NCBI RefSeq assembly: GCF_905171765.1 | Contig: NC_053389.1 | Coordinates: forward strand, 216,510,624 to 216,574,623 | Source of the DNA: Bufo bufo | Lineage: Eukaryota > Chordata > Amphibia > Anura > Bufonidae | Direction of reading: 5' to 3' | DNA length: 64,000 nt | Part shown: positions 56,350 through 64,000 of the stretch, in pieces | Layout of the letters: each line of letters starts with the position of its first letter | Numbering within the stretch: the first letter of the stretch is position 1 | Translations under genes and position numbers: made by a program | Notes under the pieces: generated by a model | The model's database searches: none | Told to the model about the DNA's origin: nothing | Seen by the model: only the letters and a program-made list of their open reading frames with translations

Positions 56350-57060
56350 GGAAATTCAGAGGAAAAAAAAAAAAAAAAAAATCTTGGTGTGATCTATAGA
56401 CCCCCCAATATCACTGAGGAGATAAAAGATCAACTGCATGTGCAAATGGAGCTGACGGCGCAGGCAGGCACAGTAGTGATAATGGGAGATTGTAACTATT
56501 CAAACATAGATTGGGAACATGGTTCTGCCTCTGCTGCAAAACCGAGAAAATACCTCTGTTTTTTTCAGAATAATTTTATGGGCCATTTTGTAGAATATCC
56601 TACTAGCGGCAATGCTCTTCTGTATCTAGTAATGTCTAACAATGCAGAGCTTGTGAGAAATGTCACTGTCCATGAAAACCTTGGTAACAGTGACCGCAAT
56701 ATAATCATATTCCAACTAAACTGTAAAAAACAAACTCAGGTCGGTAGGTCAAAAACACTAAATTTCAAAAAGGTGCTGCACTTCAGGACATAGACTGGGA
56801 GCAACTATTGTCACATAATGACACTATACTTAATAAGAGTGCTTTAAATCTACTTTGGATAAGTATATTGTTAAATACATTCCTATAGGTAACAAGAACA
56901 AGCGAATAAAATTAAAATCCACATGGCTTACAAATAGTGTAAAAAGGGTAATAAATGAAAAAAAGAGGGCCTTTAAGAAATACAAGGGGGTGTGGCCAGA
57001 TGCCGAGCAGAGAGGACGCTTAAGCGAAAAGCTTCGGACCAAGCTGTAAGGCGGCACATA
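56350..57060 (+). pseudogene. CR1-type LINE fragment (endonuclease to linker)
   Basis: LGVIYRPPN, VVIMGDCNYSNIDWE, FLVEYPTSGN-like VEYPTSGNALLYLVMSNNA and NLGNSDRNIIIFQL are the C-terminal half of an APE-type endonuclease of CR1/L2-group LINEs. After a stop at about 56791, KYIPIGNKNKRIKLKSTWLT and KRVINEKKRAFKKYK (to 57047) form the linker ahead of the reverse transcriptase, which is absent. The conserved GDFN is GDCN and the catalytic SDH is SDR, so the enzyme would be inactive even without the stops. An A run at 56360-56379 lies at the left border. The right side is cut by the Tc1 at 57063. Confidence 0.82.
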
Positions 57061-57062
57061 TA

Positions 57063-58576
57063 CACTGCTCAAAAAAATAAAGGGAACACAAAAATAACAC
57101 ATCCTAGATCTGAATTAATTTAATATTTTTCGGAAATACTTTGTTCTTTACATAGTTGAATGTGCTGAAAACAAAATCACACAAAAATAAAAAAATGGAA
57201 ATCAAATTTTTTAACCCATGGAGGTTTGGATTTGGCTGATCCAACTTTGATGTAATGTCCTTAAAACAAGTCAAAATGAGGCTCAGTAGTGTGTGTGGCC
57301 TCCACGTGCCTGTATGACCTCCCTACAACGCCTGTGCATGCTCCTGATGAGGTGGTGGACGGTCTCCTGAGGGATCTCCTCCCAGACCTGGACTAAAGCA
57401 TCTGCCAACTCCTGACGTTGGTGGATAGAGCGAGACATGATGTCCCAGATGTGCTCAATTGGATTCAGGTCTGGGGAACGGGCAGGCCAGTCCATAGCAT
57501 CAATGCCTTCGTCTTGCAGGAACTGCGGACACACTCCAGCCACATGAGGTCTAGCATTGTCTTGCATTAGGAGGAACCCAGGGCCAACCGCACCAGCATA
57601 TGGTCTCACAAGGGGTCTGAGGATCTCATCTCGGTACCTAATGGCAGTCAGGCTACCTCTGGCGAGCACATGGAGGGCTGTGCGGCCCTCCAAAGAAATT
57701 CCACCCCACACCATTACTGACCCAATGCCAAACTGGTCATGCTGGAGGATGTTGCAGGCAGCAGAACGTTCTCCACGGCGTCTCCAGACTCTGTCACGTC
57801 TGTCACATGTGCTCAGTGTGAACCTGCTTTCATCTGTGAAGAGCACAGGGCGCCAGTGGCGAATTTGCCAATCTGGGTGTTCTCTGGCAAATGCCAAACG
57901 TCCTGCACGGTGTTGGGCTGTAAGCACAACCCCCACCTGTGGACGTCGGGCCTTCATATCACCCTCATGGAGTCTGTTTCTGACCATTTGAGCAGACACA
58001 TGCACATTTGTGGCCTGCTGGAGGTCATTTTGCAGGGCTCTGGCAGTGCTCCTCCTGTTCCTCCTTGCACAAAGGCGGAGGTAGTGGTCCTGCTGCTGGG
58101 TTTGTGCCCTCCTACGGCCTCCTCCACGTCTCCTGATGTACTGGCCTGTCTCCTGTTAGTGCCTCCATGCTCTGGACACTACGCTGACAGACACAGCAAA
58201 CCTTCTTGCCACAGCTCGCATTGATGTGCCATCCTGGATAAGCTGCACTACCTGAGCCACTTGTGTGGTTTGTAGACTCTGTCTCATGCTACCACTAGAG
58301 TGAAAGCACCACCAGCATTCAAAAGTGACCAAAACATCAGCCAGGAAGCATAGGAACTGAGAAGTGGTCTGTGGTCACCACCTGCAGAACCACTCCTTTA
58401 TTGGGGGTGTCTTGCTAATTGCCTATAATTTCCACCTGTTGTCTATCCCATTTGCATGTGAAATTGATTGTCACTCAGTGTTGCTTCCTAAGTGGACAGT
58501 TTGATTTCACAGAAGTGTGATTTACTTGGAGTTACATTGTGTTGTTTAAGTGTTCCCTTTATTTTTTTGAGCAGTG
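57063..58576 (-). mobile_element. Tc1-type element, complete ends
   Basis: Ends CACTGCTCAAAAAAATAAAG and, in reverse, CACTGCTCAAAAAAATAAAG are identical, with TA at 57061-57062 and 58577-58578. Length 1514 bp, transposase on the minus strand. It sits between CR1 sequence and L1 sequence. Confidence 0.93.
57283..58287 (-). pseudogene. Tc1-type transposase (DD34E) with one premature stop
   Basis: From ATG 58287 ([16 protein letters not shown]) a 334-codon frame runs to the stop at 57283. It is interrupted only by TAA at codon 44 (58156-58158), just after the first helix-turn-helix ([15 protein letters not shown]). The rest is open: [19 protein letters not shown] (AT-hook-like GRRR), [20 protein letters not shown], catalytic Asp in [25 protein letters not shown], second Asp in [10 protein letters not shown], and Glu in [14 protein letters not shown] 34 residues later. 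The long open remainder means the stop is recent. Without readthrough the product would lack the catalytic core or, if started downstream, the first DNA-binding domain. Confidence 0.92.
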
Positions 58577-58654
58577 TATATCATTGCAGACAGAACTTTC
58601 CACGGTCAAGTGTGATCCAAACCAACCCTGGCAACACCCGGGCACACTAGCACC

Positions 58655-59720
58655 ATGACCAGAGGGAGGAAAAAAGGCACAAGTCCATCTAAACTCATTG
58701 CCTTCTACCAGCCTGTGCACGCGAACACACAAGATGGCGTCGACTCCCGCCAAACAGAATGCGCCTCTTCATCTGCGGTCACCCAGAGCGGCTCTCCCTC
58801 CAAGGTGTCTCCGAAGGCGTCTGCGAACTCTCCACAACAGCGCTTTTTAAGCATACATGAATCAGCTCCTCACACTCTGAGTAACCCTATATTCCCTGCT
58901 CACACTGTACAATGGGCTAATACGGGAGCCTCATCAAACTCACAAGTCCCCTTACAGGAAGTGAAATCCATGTTTCAAGAGTTGAAATACTCCATACATC
59001 AAGATATAAAAGAAGCCATATCTGCTATACATGTAGACCTGGTAGCAATTGGGGAGTGCACTGCGCATTTGGAAGACAAAATGGAGACATTTGTTGTAGC
59101 CCATAACAACTTAGTTGATACCAATAATGACATGGAAGACGACATTGCAGCTATTAAATTAAATCTGCTTCAGAATTATTCCTGAGTCAATTCTGGACTC
59201 ACAGTTACAGGACTTTCTAAAAGACTTAATAGTGGCCTTCCTACCTGAATCCTCAAACAAAGATCTCATCGTAGATAGAGCATACAGGGTCCCCAAACCT
59301 AAGACTTTACAATCTCATAATCCTCGCGATGGCCTTGCGAGAATCCATTATTACCATGTAAAAGAAGCACTTTTGAAGACAGCGAGTCAAAAAAAACAAT
59401 ATATACCAGACCACTTTCAACAAGTCTCTTTATTTTCAGACCTGTCTCTTGCTACATTGTTGAGATGCAGAGAATTTGCAAGCTACACTAGAATCCTAAG
59501 TCATCACAACATCCCCTATAAATGGGGTTTCCCTGTAAAGCTGATTGTACGCAGAATAGATACACACATACATTTCTTTCTCCGAAAAAAGCAGAAACAG
59601 CCATCAAAAGTTGGGCACTTAATAGTCCAGAAGAGGGTGACATTTATCCATCCAAATCTCCCCCAATCTCCCAAGAGTGGACAAAAGTTGGATCATCGCC
59701 CAAAACCTGATTACATTTTC
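58655..59720 (+). pseudogene. L1/Tx1 ORF1 protein (RNA-binding), broken
   Basis: ATG 58655 starts MTRGRKKGTSPSKLIAFY with a basic, then Ser/Pro-rich N-terminus. A heptad-like helical stretch follows (about residues 100-170, ELKYSIHQDIKEAISAIHVD to MEDDIAAIKLNLL), the trimerising coiled coil of L1 ORF1. A stop occurs at 59183. The frame changes just before (IPESILDSQLQDFLKDL, from about 59170), with the junction to the RRM apparently deleted. It continues VDRAYRVPKPKTLQSHNPRD, ARIHYYHVKEALLKTAS and YTRILSHHNIPYKWGFPVKL, the RRM and C-terminal domains. ORF1 proteins coat L1 RNA and act as chaperones. This copy is non-functional. Confidence 0.85.
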
Positions 59721-60489
59721 TCTTTTTATTTTTCCTTTTCTTCCACTGCTAACTTTTCTCTGCTGATCTGTATAATCTGCTCAAATGGCAACAGCTTGGC
59801 GTGATATACTACCTCAAAATACTGCACCCAAGTGCTGAGGTTCTCTTTTTGTTCACATCAGAGCTCTTTATCTACTTTCTCCTGTTTCCCCTAATATGAA
59901 GCTAATAATTCATATAAGTGAATCTTTTTTGTTGTTTGGACTTTGTTGTTTCATTTGTTCATTTTTTACTTTCTAGCATCCATGACAACAGTCGATATCC
60001 ACAACCGGACTCAGATGCCTGACCTCAGGGACTAATTATGTCGAGACAATCTGGGTCCTGTTTTCTCAAGTCACAACTGGAGGACATCACTGCGGACTAA
60101 TGGACTTGATCGCTAAAATGTTTTTCTAATTCCAGGCTACCTTTCACACTATTTGATAAATGGTGATGGGTCTGTCACACAGCCTCCCCTCTTTAAAACA
60201 ATGTGGGAATCAAGATTCTCTCCTTTAATGTAAAGGGACTTAATAGCCCTTTTAAAAGATCTCTAACCTGGTCTGAGATAAAAAAGCAAAAATGTGACAT
60301 TTTTTGTCTACAACAAACTCACCTCAATAGCACTGATGCTTACCGCCTAAAAAATCCAGCGTTTCCCCATATCTACTATTCCCATGCTGTTCATAAGAAG
60401 AAAGGGGTGGCTGTGGGATTCAGACACACTATCGCATTTCAAATGCACAAACAGACAATTATAAAGATAGAAGGCAGGCACTCTACACC

Positions 60490-61455
60490 TGAGATCATTC
60501 AGAGAAAATATACCCGAAAATATATCCCAAAAATATATATTTTAATAATTGTAAATAAGAAACCACAAATGTACCATAAATAGAAATATTAAAAACACAC
60601 ATAAATAAAACAAAGTATACATGATATGGTAGCGATATTATGTCAACAACTGTATGTATGGCTTGTTGGCTGGTATTATCAAATGGATTTAATTATTACC
60701 ATCCATGCAGCTGTACAGAAACATCATAAAAAGAACCTCTGATGCTAATAATAGGTTGCAGACAGCATCATATATTTGAACATCTTAAAATAAGATCATA
60801 TTAATTTGTCGCCACGAGTCAAATGTTTGGTTTATAGAGTTATTGTCCCATTTGTAAATAGTTCAATGGTAATTATAGAGCTGTTACTAAGTTCAACAGA
60901 TTAGATACATTTCGTTATTCATATTGTCTCCTTGGATTTTAGTAGATTCCACTCTTATACATAGCTATATAATACTTAAGCTTACTAATGACAAGTCTCT
61001 CAATGCTTAGTAGTGAAAATTGGCATCAGTAACTATCATCTGCCAGCCATGGCATCCCACGTGGCGATCAGTATACTGACCCCTATTAACTCTCTCCTGT
61101 AGCTGGCTTGAATCGTGCAACCTGCACTCCCGGCTGTTAGTTTCTTCAATATTCGATCTTGGGGTCTGGCGTCCCACGTGGTTTGCTGTGGCGGCACTCG
61201 GCGTCCCACGTGTTCTGTTATACTGGACTAGAACTTGTAGGTTCTCTTAAGCAAATAGAGAATTCTGGGAGGAGGATTCAGTTACCTGCGAAGCGCTTCA
61301 CATAAATTGATATACATAAAAAAAAAAAATCATATATCTATGAATTTTAAATAGGGCTTGAGATTTGCAGGTATATCTCTGACACCAGACGCGTTTCGGA
61401 GTCTTGACCGACTCCTTCCTCAGTGGTACTTAGAGATCTTATAAGTTCTAGTCCG
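60490..61455. other. Unclassified insertion in L1 ORF2
   Basis: About 965 bp separate the two parts of the endonuclease. They are A/T-rich with several TATATA palindromes near 60520, three GCGTCCCACGTGG-like motifs near 61050-61210 and a hairpin ending the right side (61388-61425). The ends resemble TCTACACCTGAGATC and GAGATCTTATAAG but no convincing terminal repeat or duplication was found. Confidence 0.45.
61388..61425 (-). other. Hairpin followed by GAAACGCGT, minus strand
   Basis: In reverse: CTGAGGAAGGAGTC, loop GGTCAA, GACTCC, then GAAACGCGTCTGG. Same plan as 9837-9873 and 39338-39371 with an unrelated 6-bp stem. Confidence 0.65.
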
Positions 61456-62454
61456 GTAAAACAGAAGAGATTAAACAAGGCTCCCTCTTAATTTGTGGGG
61501 ATTTTAATATTCCCCCTCCTCCTATATTAGACAAAAACCCTTCTCACACCATTGAAGGCATTTCCAAATTACATTCTCTCTTCCATACTGAAGTCCTGTT
61601 TGACATTTGTGGGGTCTTATATGTCAACGAAAGGGACTCTCTCCTGACCAATACTATCTTCCAAGAATCAAGTACTTTAACTTTATCGGAATACTTCCAA
61701 ATGAATGATAACAGCATTGTCTCTGATACTACTCTTTGCTCATAAAGCATTGGAAGAGATCGGAAATCACTGACTCCCTAATAGCAAACATCAATGTGTT
61801 AGGTGAGGAATTCCAAACACCTTTCACAATGATATCATATTAAAATTTAAAAAGGCACGCTACTGACTATACCTACACCTTCAAAATACCTATGATTTTC
61901 ACCTTCGCAGAACCAAAGCCCACCAATTATAGTCAAGGAAATAGAGCAAACAAGCAACTAGCTAGAAGAGTCAAATCCAAGGAAGTTAAGTCTAGAATCC
62001 CCTTTTTATATGACCAGCAGAACAATAAAGTCCTCAACCCCAAACTAATTTCTGAGGAATTTGCTAAATATTACTGTGATCTATACAATCTTAATACATC
62101 AACTCCTGGTCCACATCCAGATATCACTAATATAAATAGGTTTCTGAACTTCTTTTCTCTTCCCAATGTAACTATTCAACAATATTGAGATTCTCTCAAT
62201 AGAGAAATATCCCCTAGTGAGATAATGCAGTCCTCATCTTTAAAACTAAATAAAAACCCCGGTCCTAATGGCCTCACCAATGAATACTATAAGAAATACG
62301 CCCATATACCTGTACTTATCCCTTATCTACACTAAACCTTTAACCAAATAACACAACTGGGACACATTCCCCTGATATGCTTCAAGCTCTAATTATAACA
62401 CTCCCTAAACCAGGCAAATCCCCAGATAAACCCTCAAACTTCAGACCAGAGCAT

Positions 62455-62706
62455 GCCTAGAAGACTCTCCCATAGAAGTCAATGGGGTTCCCTCCTGACC
62501 CTTATGTCTGTGGCACATGGGACAATCTTTTTAATGCTTTGTAAATGCTATTAAGAACAGCTCAGGCAAGATGGCAGCGCTCATAATAATGTTCAAGGAA
62601 TAAAATAATAAAATATATAATCAGAAAATAAAAGGTGTAGAAAAAAAGGAGATGTGTTACTATCTGGTTTTAACTGGCAGATAAAAATTTTGGTGACACA
62701 TTTCCT
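62455..62706 (-). mobile_element. TTAA MITE fragment of the AGGAAATGTGTCA family
   Basis: The right end, in reverse AGGAAATGTGTCACCAAAA, abuts TTAA at 62707-62710. Inside are CAAGATGGCAGC and CTATTAAGAACAGCTC, inverse of 46250-46350. The left end is unclear. A further tip, AGGGTTTGTCCAGGC, begins at 62711 and is cut by the next hAT element. Confidence 0.7.
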
Positions 62707-62973
62707 TTAAAGGGTTTGTCCAGGCTTTTAATTAGAGATGAGCGAATCGAAGCTGACGAAGTGGAATTCGTTCTGAATTTCAGGAAAAATTCAATTCGCA
62801 CCGAATCCGAATTTTCTCGCGCTTCGTGGTAACAAATCACATAGTTTCCTAAAATGGCTTCTGCATGTGTGAGGACATGGAGAAAGGAACTCTGGGAAGG
62901 CGGGATCACCCATAATGCCATGCATGCAGCCAATAAGCAGCCAGCCAGCCCTGTAATGTCACAGCCCTATAAA

Positions 62974-62984
62974 TAGCGGCAGCC
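62974..62984 (+). promoter_or_regulatory. Possible TATA box of the hAT-ZBED element
   Basis: CCTATAAATAGC lies about 600 bp upstream of the first ATG and 240 bp inside the terminus. The element at 277 has CTCTATTTAAGC at the corresponding place (518-529). Position and sequence fit a core promoter; there is no other support. Confidence 0.4.
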
Positions 62985-63335
62985 ATCTTAGATTCTGCCA
63001 TTTACCAGTGTACTTAGTGCAGGGAGAGACGTCTGCAGGCACTAGGGACAGTGATAGGAAAGACTTGATTGTGGTTAAAGAATTTTTAAGTGCAGGGAAA
63101 GGATAGGGAGGAATCGTTCCACAGCATTTATGTAGATCAGGATTCAGTAGGGGAGGTTACAGACTGGGTAATAGGAACAATCCTATTACACCTTGGTGCA
63201 CTGACTGGGGATCCAAATTGCCATTATACAGCTCCAGCAAACCATTCTTGTTATTGGGGTGCAATTGCTGTTTGATACAGCCATTAACAGGGTTTATTGC
63301 AATGAAATATTTCTACAGTACTTTTAATTTGCCCT

Positions 63336-63560
63336 TGTGCAGTGCAGTTATTTGTTGTAAAGCCCTTTTTGCCGTGTATTAGTGGCAAAATAAAAATATA
63401 TTCGCCGTTCAGCGTTGCACTTATCAGTTGAAAAGCCTTTTTTGTTGTGTAAAAGTTTAAAAAAATTAGGGCCTATTTGCCGTTCAGTGGTGCAGTGATA
63501 TATTCTAAAGCCCTGATTGCCGTGTATTAGTGGCGAAATAAAAAATATTTGATCTAACAT
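63336..63560 (+). repeat. About 75-bp tandem repeat in the hAT leader
   Basis: Three units with GTGCAGTGCAGTTATTTGTT, GTTGCACTTATCAGTT and GTGCAGTGATATATTC, each followed by AAAGCC and GCCGTGTATTAG or variants. Comparable leader repeats occur in the element at 277. Confidence 0.75.
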
Positions 63561-63581
63561 TTGATTATTTGATCTAACATT

Positions 63582-64000
63582 ATGTCAGACAGAGAGAAGT
63601 GCCAGGCCCTGCACAGGGGAGTGACAGAGGCCTAAATGTTTCTGGCGCAGGCAGAAGTCACAGCAGAGTAAGGGGGTGTGGCAGCAGGGGTCGCAGAAAG
63701 AGGCCTGAGCTCCAGGTGTCATCAGAGGTCTTGTCTTGACCAGCAACCCAGCGGTTCTTGAATGGTTGACTCGGTCATCCACTTCGTCCCAAGTGACATC
63801 AGACACCCCGAGCCAGGAGTCGGTGGGTTCCTCTGACATGACGCTTAGTTGGCATGCCCCGGGAGCAGGCCCTGTACCACCACCTGTCCTGAACCTTCCT
63901 CTGTCATTTTTAGTTCCCTCACCGTGAGAAGTATTATATGCCGTAGGCTCGGCTACACTTTTCAGCGAGGAAGAGCTACTAGAGGACAGTCAGCAGCTAC
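63582..64000 (+). pseudogene. hAT-ZBED transposase N-terminus, broken, incomplete
   Basis: ATG 63582 (MSDREKCQALHRG) quickly meets TAA. In the next frames the expected N-terminal section can be followed: SGAGRSHSRVRGCGSRGRRK (basic, Arg/Gly-rich), then VLEWLTRSSTSSQVTSDTPS and GAGPVPPPVLNLPLSFLVPS, then VGSATLFSEEELLEDSQQL at the window end. At least two frameshifts and stops are present. The BED finger and catalytic domain would lie beyond 64000. The leading Arg/Gly region parallels that at 1623. Confidence 0.65.

Larger units (their letters stand above)
58580..62450 (+). mobile_element. L1/Tx1-type LINE, interrupted and 3'-truncated
   Basis: ORF1 (58655-59720) is followed by a spacer, the ORF2 endonuclease (60203-60480), an insertion (about 60490-61455), more endonuclease and the beginning of the reverse transcriptase (to about 62450). 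The sequence then gives way to a TTAA MITE. The 3' end and tail are missing. The layout with a coiled-coil ORF1 and an ORF2 is that of the L1 group in amphibians and fish. Confidence 0.85.
60203..62450 (+). pseudogene. L1/Tx1 ORF2 (endonuclease and start of reverse transcriptase), broken
   Basis: KILSFNVKGLNSPFKRS and CDIFCLQQTHLNS (60215-60330) begin an APE-type endonuclease; the catalytic QETH is QQTH here (CAA at 60314-60316). GVAVGFRHTIAF follows before the insertion at about 60490. After 61455 it resumes with LLICGDFNIPPPP, LFHTEVLFD, YVNERDS and, with stops, reaches the region before the reverse transcriptase: NRANKQLARRVKSKE, EFAKYYCDLYNLN and LKLNKNPGPNGLTNEYYKK, the NPGPNGL fingers motif. 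It breaks off at about 62450 (KPGKS-like LNQANPQ, NFRP). The polymerase palm with YXDD is absent. Confidence 0.85.
62733..64000 (+). mobile_element. hAT-ZBED element, 5' part, running off the window
   Basis: The left terminus TAGAGATGAGCGAATCGAAG matches the element at 277. The leader contains GCCCTATAAATAGCGGC (TATA-like, 62976-62981), a tandem repeat and the start of a transposase-type frame. The right end lies beyond the window. Confidence 0.8.

Noticed and set aside
1..64000. Host protein-coding exons, tRNA or rRNA genes
   Set aside because: No exon-like frame outside mobile elements, no tRNA cloverleaf A/B-box pair and no rRNA core sequence was recognised; absence cannot be proven without a search.

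Overview
The window looks like intergenic or intronic DNA from a large vertebrate genome, most probably an amphibian (frog or toad). That is an inference from the mix of repeat families: Tc1/mariner, hAT-ZBED, PIF/Harbinger with a Myb-like partner gene, piggyBac elements with long tandem palindromes, and L1/Tx1, L2 and CR1 LINEs. I found no host gene, tRNA, rRNA, bacterial operon or CRISPR array. Almost every recognisable coding stretch belongs to a mobile element, and only one transposase frame is fully open (35580-36596).

Layout. 277-6431: decayed hAT-ZBED element. 6432-9017: piggyBac-like non-autonomous repeat and a TTAA MITE. 10312-14813: run of Harbinger-type MITEs, three inserted end to end. 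14820-17935: 41/88-bp satellite split by a 2.3-kb hAT element. 18263-20630: piggyBac-like, Harbinger and hAT fragments. 20848-25935: a 5-kb Harbinger element whose tips match the MITEs; it holds a broken Myb-like gene (+), a broken transposase (-) and a Tc1 remnant. 26622-30110: L2 LINE on the minus strand, split by a hAT element and a MITE. 30302-32270: Tigger-like element holding a hAT element and a MITE. 33379-34148: one MITE inside another. 35088-37622: MITE containing a hAT element containing an intact DD37E Tc1/mariner. 37739-41267: short hAT, minisatellite, piggyBac-like repeat. 41639-43697: 2-kb fold-back hAT. 43752-45949: second copy of the 15275-17603 hAT family, reversed. 45993-56262: TTAA fold-back element that received two further MITEs and a 9-kb piggyBac (47190-56230). 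56350-62450: CR1 and L1/Tx1 LINE remnants split by a Tc1. 62733-64000: 5' part of another hAT-ZBED element running off the end.

How the parts relate. The transposases could in principle mobilise the short elements sharing their ends: the Harbinger at 20848-25935 with about 15 MITEs duplicating a 3-bp TWA/TGA target, the piggyBac at 47190-56230 with TTAA-flanked elements, and the hAT-ZBED elements with the TAGNGATGAGCG-ended fold-backs. Target-site duplications can be read directly for most insertions, so relative ages follow from nesting. All boundaries and duplications were read by eye; family names are from recognition of protein motifs and termini, not from a database search.
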